This document shows, one piece after another, positions 28,392-36,797 of a stretch of 64,000 nt of DNA. The stretch is taken from positions 248,001 through 312,000 of the forward strand of contig CM000694.1 of assembly GCA_000149225.2 (NCBI GenBank). The letters run 5' to 3'. A model generated the notes under the pieces. The model did no database searches and was not told the DNA's origin. It saw only the letters and a list, made by a program, of their open reading frames with translations. The position numbers were made by a program, and so were the translations under genes. Numbering within the stretch: position 1 is the stretch's first letter; each line of letters starts with the position of its first letter. The stretch comes from Lachancea kluyveri NRRL Y-12651. Its lineage: Eukaryota; Ascomycota; Saccharomycetes; Saccharomycetales; Saccharomycetaceae.

Positions 28392-30422
28392 ATGACGGGT
28401 TCAAAGGTTTTGAATACGAGAAAGTTTAATAGGATATCCAGAGAATCATTTTTTGCGGTTTTAAACAAGCTAACTACTCCTAGCTCTCAAATTCTAATTC
28501 TTCAACCAAGGGTTGTGTCCTTAATGAATTCTTTATTCAGTTTTAGTCAATTGACTGAATCTACACGGGTAATAAAAGTTGTTGCACTTGATGATGACAG
28601 TTTACAAGCCATAGAAGAAATTTTGAGCAACGCACATGAAAACGACCCGCCTTCATTAGTATTCGTTGTTGATATCAGGGCGGACTTGCGAATCCCCCAA
28701 AAACTCATTGAGGTTTTAGGAAACATACCTCTACCATCAGTAGACTTGTTGTATGCGACCTGGAAGTATGACTCTATTAGAGAACTTAATGGCAACATGG
28801 GATTACCTTTACATATTCAATCCCAGTTACCTCGAAGCATCACATGTCATGTTGGTTTACAACCATGGGACGTGTTACCTCTAGCGTATATCGATGACAA
28901 TTTACTGACAAGTGAAATTTTGTTCAACTCAAGAGGAGAAAATTTGTATTTTCCAACAACGGAATCAGATAGTGTTTCAACAAGGAAGGTTCTCGTGGAT
29001 AACTTGGTTAATTCAATTACAACCGTACTGCTAGATAATGACTTGAACATAACGCACGCTTTGTCGATAGGTGGTAACTCTCATAAACTGATTGATTTGC
29101 TACATGAAAGGATAGAAACTCATATGACTGCGCAGGAACTTTTTATCAAGGAAACAATATACGGTGACAAACATTCAGGCTTACAGTGCAATATGATTGT
29201 AATAGAACGTGATATGGATTTGGTTACTCCGTTGTTGTCCCAATTGTCATATGCGGGGATAATTGATGACTTTTATGCTCTTGACAAAACTAAGTTATCC
29301 AAGCTAACCTATAATGATCTCTCAGACGATGACTTGGTCGGAGATATTTTTTTAAAGTACACGGAAGATGATATTTGGAATGACTTGAAGTTTTATAATT
29401 TTGGTGCTGTGGGTCCACGACTGAATCAAATTGCAAAAGATCTTCAAGTAACCTATGACTCTCGTCATCAAGCAGAGAGTGTAGGTGAGATAAAAGAATT
29501 TGTTGACAAACTTGGTGAATTACAACAGTATCAAAAGTCGCTAAAGTTGCATACGGGTATCTCATCTCGTGTTTTGAGTCAAGTTAAGATCGGAGAGGGT
29601 GGGGACGGCGCAGAAGATGAGGAGTCGCTGTTCAACCGAACTATCGAATTAGAGCAGGATTTTATAGCGGACAACTACGACAACAAAACAAGTTGTGATA
29701 AGATTTTGGAATTGCTATATGAAGGTGATTTGCCCAAAGAATCAATTTTTCGTTTATGTTGCATACTTTCTCTGGCGAAAAATGGTATTAGAGATAAGGA
29801 GTTTCAAATACTAAAGACAGAAATTGTGGATACCTATGGAATCGAAGTCCTCTTCACATTGGAGAAACTAACAAAATATGGGTGGTTTGTTAACAAGTCA
29901 TCATTTCTCTCTTATTCTCACTGGAAGGACTTTCGTTCTTTCAGTAATGCATTGAATTTATTACCGCAGAATGAAGATGACGTTGATCCAAGCAAGCCCA
30001 TGGATGCTAATTTTGCATATGGGGGCATCGTCCCCATAACAACTAGAATCGTTCAAAGTTGCTTCGACAGATCAGTGGTGAGTAAAAGTTACTCCTCGCA
30101 GCAGCCATTCATCATCTCTAGGACACCTACCTGGTTTAAATTGGATGAAATGTTTGTACAACAGTATGGACTTGACGTAGTTAGAGAACAGATTTGGGAT
30201 AGTTCGGCCTCTTCTAAAACTAAAATTATCGGCTCGCCAAACAGGGCTAGCGCGGATACAGTATTTATAGTATTTATCGGTGGTGTCAGTTTAGGAGAAG
30301 TCGCTACGCTTCAGTACGTGAGCAAAAAACTCAAGGAAAAAGGCATAAACAAGAGGTTTATTATTGTGACCGATGGTGTAATCAACGGTGAAAAGTTAGT
30401 CAAGAGTGTACTGACAATATAA
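28392..30422 (+). CDS. VPS33: Vps33, Sec1/Munc18 protein of the HOPS and CORVET tethers
   Basis: 676 residues from ATG 28392 (S. cerevisiae 691); four codons upstream lead only to a GTG. Sec1/Munc18-like throughout; conserved stretches include LFIKETIYGDKHSGLQ, MIVIERDMDLVTPLLSQLSYAGIIDD, FYNFGAVGPRLNQIAKDLQ, FAYGGIVPITTRIVQ and the C-terminal FIGGVSLGEVA with NKRFIIVTDGVINGEK. Binds vacuolar SNAREs and templates their assembly during vacuole and endosome fusion. Follows AFG2 in the same orientation, as YLR396C follows YLR397C. Confidence 0.96.
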   Translation: MTGSKVLNTRKFNRISRESFFAVLNKLTTPSSQILILQPRVVSLMNSLFSFSQLTESTRVIKVVALDDDSLQAIEEILSNAHENDPPSLVFVVDIRADLRIPQKLIEVLGNIPLPSVDLLYATWKYDSIRELNGNMGLPLHIQSQLPRSITCHVGLQPWDVLPLAYIDDNLLTSEILFNSRGENLYFPTTESDSVSTRKVLVDNLVNSITTVLLDNDLNITHALSIGGNSHKLIDLLHERIETHMTAQELFIKETIYGDKHSGLQCNMIVIERDMDLVTPLLSQLSYAGIIDDFYALDKTKLSKLTYNDLSDDDLVGDIFLKYTEDDIWNDLKFYNFGAVGPRLNQIAKDLQVTYDSRHQAESVGEIKEFVDKLGELQQYQKSLKLHTGISSRVLSQVKIGEGGDGAEDEESLFNRTIELEQDFIADNYDNKTSCDKILELLYEGDLPKESIFRLCCILSLAKNGIRDKEFQILKTEIVDTYGIEVLFTLEKLTKYGWFVNKSSFLSYSHWKDFRSFSNALNLLPQNEDDVDPSKPMDANFAYGGIVPITTRIVQSCFDRSVVSKSYSSQQPFIISRTPTWFKLDEMFVQQYGLDVVREQIWDSSASSKTKIIGSPNRASADTVFIVFIGGVSLGEVATLQYVSKKLKEKGINKRFIIVTDGVINGEKLVKSVLTI

Positions 30423-30686
30423 AATCCATAGAATAAAATTCATTTTCAAAAATTTTTTTTAACCTTTTCTGTATTAATAGCTAAACACAAAGACGTGTTT
30501 ATTCATCTCTTAGTACATAAATAATATGTGTTGCTGTCGTCTTTCTCTTTTTTTTTGATACATTTTCTTTATTGAATATAAAAGATATCCGTGATGATGC
30601 TCTTAGTAGGTTGCGTTCTCGTCAGAAAATTCCCAGAATTTGATATGAGTATAGAAGGGTACTGAAACATTTCATGCAAAGTATAC

Positions 30687-30869
30687 TTAGTTTTCAGCAG
30701 CCTTTTCTTCAGCCAGCTTAGCATAGAAGGCTTCACGCTTGTTAATGATACCTCTGTGGAAACCCCACCACCAGTATGAACCCAAAACACCACCAATGGC
30801 AAAGCCAATGGTGATGTCAGCCATAATTCTCTTTCTAATAGTACCAGTAATTGGAGCAATAGCAGACAT
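30687..30869 (-). CDS. COX9: Cytochrome c oxidase subunit VIIa
   Basis: 60 residues (S. cerevisiae 59), one membrane span at about 17-36 (MADITIGFAIGGVLGSYWWWGF) followed by the family-typical HRGIINKREAFYAKLAEEK. Nuclear-encoded small subunit of complex IV in the mitochondrial inner membrane, with no cleaved presequence. Matches YDL067C in position. It is divergent from COX8, so two complex IV subunits share a 293-base promoter. Confidence 0.96.
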   Translation of the reverse strand: MSAIAPITGTIRKRIMADITIGFAIGGVLGSYWWWGFHRGIINKREAFYAKLAEEKAAEN

Positions 30870-31162
30870 TTCTCTTGTTGTGTTTAAGCTTTCAGCTTGA
30901 TCTTTGTCGTACTACGAAGGAGTTGTTTAGGAAATCCCAGTCGAGACTTTAAAAAAGTTTGCCAAAAATTGTGGGCTTACTTTGCCATTTTGACCAATCA
31001 GATTGTCCGATTTTACTCACCTCGGTCTTTTCGCTTTTTACCAAAAAAAAAATTTTCCCTACAGTGCCATCCAGCGAGGGTAAGAGACTTAAAGTAGTGA
31101 CAACTACAAGATACTGTTAACACCTCAGTCAAACAAGAGATACAACTCATATAATAATAAAA
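30870..31162. promoter_or_regulatory. Shared COX9-COX8 bidirectional promoter
   Basis: 293 bases between the divergent ATGs of two cytochrome oxidase subunit genes. Near the middle ACCAATCA (30993-31000) perfectly matches the Hap2/3/4/5 consensus ACCAATNA, the respiratory activator site, and could serve both genes. In S. cerevisiae these genes are on different chromosomes. Confidence 0.75.
30993..31000 (+). promoter_or_regulatory. Hap2/3/4/5 (CCAAT) site
   Basis: ACCAATCA, exact match to ACCAATNA; 124 bases from the COX9 ATG and 163 bases from the COX8 ATG. Confidence 0.7.
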
Positions 31163-31387
31163 ATGTTCAGACAACAACTAGTCAAATTTTCTACCAGAAG
31201 AGCTTTCTCTGCCACCACCAGACAATCCGGTGCTCATTTCAAGGAAGGTGTTTACACTAACATCCCTGTTAAGGTTCACAACAGAAAGATTCCTTTCGGT
31301 GTCATCCATTTTGGTTTCTTCACTTTGGGTTTCCTAGTGCCATTTTTCTCTTCTTATGTCCAATTGAAGAAGTCTGGTGCTTTGTAA
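31163..31387 (+). CDS. COX8: Cytochrome c oxidase subunit VIII
   Basis: 74 residues (S. cerevisiae 78). A Ser/Arg-rich presequence (residues 1 to about 25: MFRQQLVKFSTRRAFSATTR) targets mitochondria; the mature part has one span (about 46-65, VIHFGFFTLGFLVPFFSSYV). Structural subunit of complex IV. Same position and strand as YLR395C beside CST9. Start is the first ATG after an AT-rich leader. Confidence 0.96.
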   Translation: MFRQQLVKFSTRRAFSATTRQSGAHFKEGVYTNIPVKVHNRKIPFGVIHFGFFTLGFLVPFFSSYVQLKKSGAL

Positions 31388-31589
31388 TTAAGGGACATAT
31401 TTTGGAAGCATTAGTTTTATAACATTCAAGGAACAGAGCAAACATTCAATACAAATAAAGAAAAACAACCCAGTAAAGCTCCTGAGTATCATTATTCTGG
31501 TTAATATTATGTGTGTACAGGCATGAATTTTTCAATATACGAAGAGATTTTTTTGTTTTTGCCTTCTTTATTCTTTTTCTTTCTCTTTT

Positions 31590-32594
31590 TTACCTGATCC
31601 TTCTAAATTTGTTTCCGTGGACAAACCTGGTATTGTCTTTGGAAGTAGGCAAAGCTATTGCGCTCACGGTGTTTTTTTGCATATTACTACTCGAACTTGA
31701 GCTGCTTCTCATATGAGAGAAGAGACCCTTACCTGGTGTAGTTGAGGCGATACTCGTATTGTTTCTCTTGACTATCCTTAATTTCTCTAATGCACTAGGG
31801 AACTGGCGTCCAGCGGTACCAGTCCTGGAATCTCGGGAGCTAGAGTTAGAGCAATTTCTTGTAGATGTATTAGACAAACTTGTAATATTGTTCAACTTCG
31901 TAGACTCCGCGATGATATCGTTGTTATTGCAAGCGTGGGTATTTAGAGCCGCAGTAGCAGAGGCCCTACCAAACTTTTTCAAAGATGAGCTCTTCTTAAG
32001 TTTACTAATAAAAGATTCTTGGATATCGTCCCGTGTTAGATCAACTGTCGGTGATGGTCGAAGTTGCTTCACGTTTCCATATGGTAAGAAGTTTTTTTTC
32101 AGCGGCGTGCTGTTTCTTTTCAATGCTTCGAGCTCGTCCTCGAGTGCTTTTATTCTCTCTTTGTACCTGGCAACGGCATTTAATTCTTCCCTGGCGTTGT
32201 ACAACAATTGCCGCTGCCTGTTGCATTTTTCTTGCAACTTCAAGCACGTTTTGCTATAGTATTCGCACTGCTCCATCGTTCCGCATATTTGGAACTGCGC
32301 TACACTGTATAGATTTTCCAATTGCAAAGCCAAGGGCTGAAAGAAAGTAGTTAACTCTTGAGGTAGTGAATTGTTCTGATGGAGAGGTAAAACCGAGACA
32401 TTTTCAACGTGGCAAATCGGACACTTCAACTTCAACTTTGTCAAGTCTTTTGGACTCAACATGTCACCACCGATATGCTGCGTACACAGTATATGGGCGC
32501 ATGAAGTTAACCAAAAATCTGGTTGTGACGAGGAAAATCCGGTATATGAAACATGACACACACCGCAATGAACGAACGGTTGGTTCAAGTTCAT
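31590..32594 (-). CDS. CST9: Cst9/Zip3, SUMO E3 ligase of the synaptonemal initiation complex
   Basis: 334 residues (S. cerevisiae 482, so shorter at the tail). An N-terminal RING-like domain: CGVC (residues 10-13), C..HILC..H (about 32-40) and CPIC (about 58-61), then a coiled coil (about 108-165, CEYYSKTCLKLQEKCNRQRQ) and a Ser/Asn-rich disordered tail with several basic/SP sites. Zip3 marks meiotic crossover sites, promotes SUMO-chain formation and synaptonemal complex assembly. A URS1-like site lies about 115 bases upstream, supporting meiotic expression. Order and strand as YLR394W. Convergent with COX8 (202 bases between stops). Confidence 0.92.
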   Translation of the reverse strand: MNLNQPFVHCGVCHVSYTGFSSSQPDFWLTSCAHILCTQHIGGDMLSPKDLTKLKLKCPICHVENVSVLPLHQNNSLPQELTTFFQPLALQLENLYSVAQFQICGTMEQCEYYSKTCLKLQEKCNRQRQLLYNAREELNAVARYKERIKALEDELEALKRNSTPLKKNFLPYGNVKQLRPSPTVDLTRDDIQESFISKLKKSSSLKKFGRASATAALNTHACNNNDIIAESTKLNNITSLSNTSTRNCSNSSSRDSRTGTAGRQFPSALEKLRIVKRNNTSIASTTPGKGLFSHMRSSSSSSSNMQKNTVSAIALPTSKDNTRFVHGNKFRRIR

Positions 32595-32943
32595 GAATGT
32601 CTGTCTAACTACTGTGCTTCTATAATTGTTCTTTTTTTTCCCTGTACAAGGTGGCGCTCAACTAAGATCCTGCTAGTTTACAAATAAAGAAGAATATGAA
32701 TAGGATTTAGCCGCCAAGCATTCACCTTTGAAGCACTAGTTACGAATACACCACAGTTTATATCACGTGACCATGAGCCATTTTCATTCGCTGATCAACT
32801 TGCGTGTTTGAACCCATACATCCAAACAACCGTTCCTGATGGCTCGCTCTCCGAGTCGCAACTATCTGTATAAAAAGTCGTGACCAGATTTAAAACGTTG
32901 CAGCCTAGTACTAACATCACAATTGGCTACTACATTATCCACA
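32595..32943. promoter_or_regulatory. Divergent promoter of CST9 and IDP1
   Basis: 349 bases. TAGCCGCCAA at 32708-32717 resembles URS1 and would suit CST9. An E-box CACGTG at 32764-32769 (TATCACGTGACC) is nearer the IDP1 side. No gene within. Confidence 0.6.
32708..32717. promoter_or_regulatory. URS1-like site upstream of CST9
   Basis: TAGCCGCCAA keeps the GCCGCC core of URS1 and differs from the full TAGCCGCCGA at one position. About 115 bases upstream of the CST9 ATG. Confidence 0.65.
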
Positions 32944-34209
32944 ATGTTTTCTAGAAGATACCTGTCTACCACTGCTGCATTATCCAAGATTAAAGTCAAG
33001 TCTCCAATTGTCGAGCTCGATGGTGACGAGATGACTCGTATTATCTGGGATAAAATCAAATCTAAGCTTATATTGCCTTATGTTGACGTAGACTTGAAGT
33101 ACTACGATTTGTCCGTTCAATCTCGTGATGCTACTAACGACCAGATTACTCATGATGCTGCAAATGCTATCAAACAGTATGGTGTCGGTGTCAAATGTGC
33201 AACTATCACCCCGGACGAAGCTCGTGTTAAAGAGTTTAACTTGAAAAAGATGTGGAGGTCGCCAAACGGTACGATCAGAAACATTTTGGGAGGTACTGTG
33301 TTCCGTGAGCCCATTGTTATTCCAAGAGTTCCTCGTTTGGTGCCAGGTTGGGAGAAGCCAATTATCATTGGTAGACATGCACATGGTGACCAATACAAGG
33401 CTACTGATGCTGTTATTCCAGGACCAGGTAAGCTGGAATTGGTTTACAAACCAGAAAACGGTCCTGAAAAGGTTATGGAAGTCTACGACTATAAGGGACC
33501 CGGTGTTGCTTTGGCTATGTATAACACTGAAGAGAGTATTCGTGGTTTTGCTCATGCTTCGTTTAAGCTTGCATTGACTAAAAAACTAAATCTGTACCTG
33601 TCCACTAAAAACACAATTTTGAAGAAGTATGACGGTAGATTCAAGGACATCTTTCAAGAGTTGTATGACGCTGAATACAAAAAGCAATTCGAAGCTGCTG
33701 GTATCTACTATGAGCACCGTTTGATTGACGATATGGTTGCCCAAATGATTAAATCTAAGGGTGGTTTTATCATGGCTTTGAAGAACTACGATGGTGATGT
33801 TCAAAGTGATATTGTCGCTCAAGGGTTTGGTTCTCTAGGCCTCATGACTTCCGTTTTAGTAACTCCAGATGGCAAGACCTTTGAAAGTGAGGCCGCACAT
33901 GGTACTGTTACAAGACACTACAGACAACATCAACAAGGTAAGGAAACCTCTACTAACTCGATTGCTTCTATCTTCGCCTGGAGCAGAGGTTTGGCCAAGA
34001 GAGGTGAGTTGGACAACACCCCACAGGTCGTCAGATTTGCTAACATCTTAGAGGCAGCAACTTTGAACACCGTTCAACAAGATGGTATTATGACTAAGGA
34101 CTTGGCTCTAGCTGGTGGTAACACGGATAGATCAGCTTATGTCACCACCAACGAGTTTTTAGACGCTGTGGAAGCCAGATTAAAGAATGACATTAAGTCA
34201 ATCGAGTAG
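32944..34209 (+). CDS. IDP1: Mitochondrial NADP-dependent isocitrate dehydrogenase
   Basis: 421 residues from ATG 32944 (428 in S. cerevisiae); seven codons upstream start only from TTG. Presequence [14 protein letters not shown], then [23 protein letters not shown] and near-identical sequence to Idp1 through the end (NDIKSIE). Substrate and metal residues are in place: [62 protein letters not shown], and [12 protein letters not shown]. Converts isocitrate to 2-oxoglutarate with NADPH production in the matrix, supplying NADPH and glutamate precursors. Clear presequence and no C-terminal peroxisomal signal separate it from Idp2 and Idp3. Position follows YDL066W between COX9 and PEX19. Confidence 0.98.
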   Translation: MFSRRYLSTTAALSKIKVKSPIVELDGDEMTRIIWDKIKSKLILPYVDVDLKYYDLSVQSRDATNDQITHDAANAIKQYGVGVKCATITPDEARVKEFNLKKMWRSPNGTIRNILGGTVFREPIVIPRVPRLVPGWEKPIIIGRHAHGDQYKATDAVIPGPGKLELVYKPENGPEKVMEVYDYKGPGVALAMYNTEESIRGFAHASFKLALTKKLNLYLSTKNTILKKYDGRFKDIFQELYDAEYKKQFEAAGIYYEHRLIDDMVAQMIKSKGGFIMALKNYDGDVQSDIVAQGFGSLGLMTSVLVTPDGKTFESEAAHGTVTRHYRQHQQGKETSTNSIASIFAWSRGLAKRGELDNTPQVVRFANILEAATLNTVQQDGIMTKDLALAGGNTDRSAYVTTNEFLDAVEARLKNDIKSIE

Positions 34210-34370
34210 TTGTATATTTAAGTAATTTTTACACCTCTTTATGACATGCCAAAATATATCTTTCATCAAGGCCTTCTGTGGCTGGTTAAAGGCTGACTCT
34301 GCCTTAATTCTCCATGTTTTTACCCAAACTCCATTTACTTTTTTTTTTTGTAATTCAGGCTTGCAAAAAA

Positions 34371-34474
34371 TGAAACGGACAGGAATTGAACCTGCAACCC
34401 TTCGATTGCAATTGTTTCCTTGGAAATCCAGGATTTAACTGGAGTCGAAAGCTCTACCATTGAGCCACCGCTTC
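34371..34474 (-). tRNA. tRNA-Trp (CCA) with a 32-nt intron
   Basis: 104 bases on the minus strand from GAAGCGGTGGCTC (5', at 34474) to GTCCGTTTCA (3', at 34371). Acceptor arms GAAGCGG and CCGTTTC pair with the usual G-T wobble, the A box (TGGCTCAATGG) and B box (GGTTCAATTCC) are intact, and the CCA anticodon is followed by G37. Removing the 32 bases after position 37 leaves 72 nucleotides, the length of yeast tRNA-Trp, which is also intron-bearing in S. cerevisiae. As I remember it, S. cerevisiae tRNA-Trp has A at 37, so G37 is a difference. The Ty fossil lies just upstream of this gene. Confidence 0.95.
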
Positions 34475-34560
34475 ATCTTGTGATAGTTTGACATTAGCCA
34501 TCATATATATACTTGTTAACTAATTGTAACGTAAAATCAATTATTTATAAAATACGTGAG

Positions 34561-34714
34561 TGAGAAATTGGTGAATACTGGGACAATTGGTGAGATTCCA
34601 TTTTTGGTTAAGGCTATAATAATTGGTATATGGTTATTGAGAAATGTTTGAATATTGGGACAATTGTTGAGATTCCATTTTTGGTTAAGGCTATAATAAT
34701 TGGTATATGGTTAT
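34561..34714. repeat. 77-bp tandem duplication at the LTR/internal boundary of the Ty fossil
   Basis: Two head-to-tail units of exactly 77 bases (34561-34637 and 34638-34714), each starting TGAGAAAT and ending TATGGTTAT. Each spans the LTR end and the start of the internal region. Confidence 0.9.
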
Positions 34715-34959
34715 ACTAGAAGTTCTCCTCACCTTTCTAGGAATCCAGAAAAGAGAGTCGATAACTTTATATACAAATACTCTTCCTTTTATATGTTTCT
34801 GGTTCATTATCCTATTACATTATCAATCCTTGCGTTTCAGCTTCCACTAATTTAGATGACTGTTTCTCATTCTTTATGTCACCTTATAACACCGTGTGTG
34901 ATAATATACTAGTAACACGAATACTAGTCGATGGTCGATAGTTGTATTTCGTTCCAACA
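34679..34959 (-). repeat. Ty1/Ty2-like LTR, copy 1
   Basis: About 281 bases, bounded by the internal-region start on the left and TGTTGGAAC (minus strand) at 34959. Confidence 0.85.
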
Positions 34960-35209
34960 GTTATACTAGAAGTTCTCCTCCTCTTTCCAGGAATCCAGAA
35001 AAGAGAGTCGATAATTCTACATACAAATATTCTTCCTTTTATATGTTTCTGGTTCATTATCCTATTACATTATAAATCCTTGCGTTTCAGCTTCCACTGA
35101 CTTAGATGACTGTTTCTCATTCTTTATGTCACCTTATAACACCGTGTGTGATAATATACTAGTAACACGAATACTAGTCGATGATCGATAGTTGTATTTC
35201 GTTCCAACA
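34960..35209 (-). repeat. Ty1/Ty2-like LTR, copy 2, abutting copy 1
   Basis: 250 bases, collinear with copy 1 and about 95% identical by eye, but missing the last 30 or so bases of the LTR where it meets copy 1. Directly adjacent head-to-tail LTRs suggest nested insertion or recombination between copies. Confidence 0.85.
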
Positions 35210-35276
35210 AGTCAATAGACGATAGTTGGTTTTCTTTCCAATAATAAGATCATATATAGACTTTCATAAGCTATTA

Positions 35277-35489
35277 TTACTTCGTTTCTGATTGCTTTTC
35301 TCTTTTCTTCTCACTCCACTCTAAAGCTTCCCATGTATAATACAGAGTGTAGTAGCTGCCGACACTAAGTGCCAGCATCTTTCCTACTGGTTTTGCCCAG
35401 TGTCTGTAAAGTAGCGCATGAGGAGATGGCATTTTCTCTTGCACACCACCAGAAGAGTACATTCTTTTCATAAGAATACGACTAATCAT
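35277..35489 (-). CDS. Small single-span protein, probably mitochondrial, unrecognised
   Basis: 70 residues. The start MISRILMKRMYSSGG is a plausible mitochondrial presequence (Arg/Lys/Ser, no acidic residues); a span at about residues 37-55 (MLALSVGSYYTLYYTWEAL) has aromatic flanks typical of small respiratory-complex subunits or assembly factors, and the C-terminus is charged (WSEKKREKQSETK). I do not recognise the family, and S. cerevisiae has no annotated gene that I know of at the matching places near IDP1 or ATP10. It lies in tandem with ATP10, 166 bases downstream of its stop codon. A chance open frame is possible, but presequence plus span plus charged tail in the right order argues for a real gene. 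Confidence 0.6.
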   Translation of the reverse strand: MISRILMKRMYSSGGVQEKMPSPHALLYRHWAKPVGKMLALSVGSYYTLYYTWEALEWSEKKREKQSETK

Positions 35490-35655
35490 CTAGCGCTCTG
35501 TACTGGTAGGTGAGGTAAACATTGAGGAGCCTCAGATACTTTGAATTTTACCGGCTTCCCTGTATATCATTGAAAACGTAGCTTATTTTCAATTACTGGA
35601 TATTAACAAGTTGTTATATATTGATATCTACAAGAAGCTGGAGCATTTCCGCTCA

Positions 35656-36486
35656 TCAATTGAACTCTTTTTTTAATCCTCTGACACATCTCCATAGCAG
35701 ATTAAAATCTTTTTCATCGGCACCACCACAGGCCATCCACCTGATCTTCAAGTTCGGGTCCACGACCAGTACGTACCCTGTGTACAAATTGTTAATTTGT
35801 AGTTCTTCTCTTACCGTGAAAGGCATTTGATTCCTATCACAGACAAAAAACCTTGAATGACGTTCTTGTGGAACAGTCTTGCGTAATTTTCCCATGGCTA
35901 ACCTCACAAATAGTGACTTCATAAAATTCTCTGTTAAGTTAATTTCCACGATTTGTGTAGGCACGCTGTCCTCTGTACATGTCAGCGAAGATTCGTCCTT
36001 TAAAAGGTTCACCTCGTCATTGGTAAAGTACGATTTCACTAAATCATCGCCGACATTACTAGTAAATAATCGAATAATCGAGATTTTGCCTCTCATTACA
36101 TCCTCGGTATTTTGTAAAGATGAACTAGACAAAGTGCGGCCTTGCAAGTGAGGGAAGTACAGAGCTTTTTCACTCTTCCAGAACGACGGAGGGGAAAGGA
36201 ACAACTTGCCCTTGGTTGTTCGAAACGTATAAACGTCGTAGAAGCCACTTTTACTAAATTCAGCTTCCAACTCTTTAGTGCGCTGGATAGTCTTTTGATC
36301 GTTAAACATGTCCCTTAAAGAATTTCCAGCAGAATACTTCGTGTCAGGGGTAGGAGGTTGTTTCAAACCCACAGGCTTCAACAACTCCTGGACTATATGT
36401 TTCTTCGGAGTCGAGTTAACGAGCTGATTGTGAAATTTTTTCAAGAAGCTTTGCGTAGCTGTGCTAGAGAAGTAACGGATCTGCAT
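35656..36486 (-). CDS. ATP10: Atp10, assembly factor of the ATP synthase Fo sector
   Basis: 276 residues (S. cerevisiae 279). Presequence MQIRYFSSTATQSFLKKF, then the conserved block starting around SGFYDVYTFRTTKGKLFLSPPSFWKSEKALYFP and the thioredoxin-like C-terminal part ending GYVLVVDPNLKIRWMACGGADEKD. Acts at the mitochondrial inner membrane to protect newly made subunit 6 (Atp6) and pass it to the subunit 9 ring. Position and strand match YLR393W, divergent from ART10 (YLR392C) with a 311-base shared promoter. Confidence 0.95.
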   Translation of the reverse strand: MQIRYFSSTATQSFLKKFHNQLVNSTPKKHIVQELLKPVGLKQPPTPDTKYSAGNSLRDMFNDQKTIQRTKELEAEFSKSGFYDVYTFRTTKGKLFLSPPSFWKSEKALYFPHLQGRTLSSSSLQNTEDVMRGKISIIRLFTSNVGDDLVKSYFTNDEVNLLKDESSLTCTEDSVPTQIVEINLTENFMKSLFVRLAMGKLRKTVPQERHSRFFVCDRNQMPFTVREELQINNLYTGYVLVVDPNLKIRWMACGGADEKDFNLLWRCVRGLKKEFN

Positions 36487-36797
36487 CTAGGCTGTCCTAT
36501 GCACTTTTTTCTGTTTCAAACTCTGTCTGTTGGGTATCTGTTTTCTTGCTGAATCTTGAAATTTTTCGCAGGTTTTTACCATGCGATCGACGATGAAATC
36601 AGAACGGATGGATGAGTGTGATGTCTGTTGGATGATGGTTCCATAAATTAGGTCAGTAACGCATACGCTGTCTTGGTGCTCATTTTTAGACCTTTTTGGT
36701 TCAGTCAAGCCGCTTTCGCTGTGGATAATTTGCTAAAACCTACAAGGGCAGAATCCGGCCCTCTTTTGAATATTTATCACACCGCGACCCCCAATGC
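36487..36797. promoter_or_regulatory. Divergent promoter of ATP10 and ART10
   Basis: 311 bases between the divergent ATGs. I see no clear consensus site and no gene. Confidence 0.5.

Larger units (their letters stand above)
34561..35245 (-). mobile_element. Ty1/Ty2-family LTR retrotransposon fossil (LTR remnants plus start of internal region)
   Basis: A degraded relic, minus-strand orientation, of the Ty1/copia (Pseudoviridae) type. It holds two adjacent near-complete LTR copies (34679-34959 and 34960-35209), a short third LTR-start fragment (about 35210-35245) and, at its left end, the first few dozen bases of the internal region (start of gag), present twice in a 77-bp tandem repeat. LTR ends TGTTGG are recognisable. 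It is broken: no open gag or pol remains beyond the first codons. Over long stretches it reads almost like the S. cerevisiae Ty1/Ty2 delta LTR as I remember it. The two LTR copies differ at about 11 of 250 aligned positions, so they are not fresh. Its place about 90 bases upstream of a tRNA gene is the normal Ty1/Ty2 integration zone. Confidence 0.9.

Noticed and set aside
32909-32915. TACTAAC upstream of IDP1
   Set aside because: No AG acceptor occurs between it and the IDP1 ATG and no donor pairs with it.
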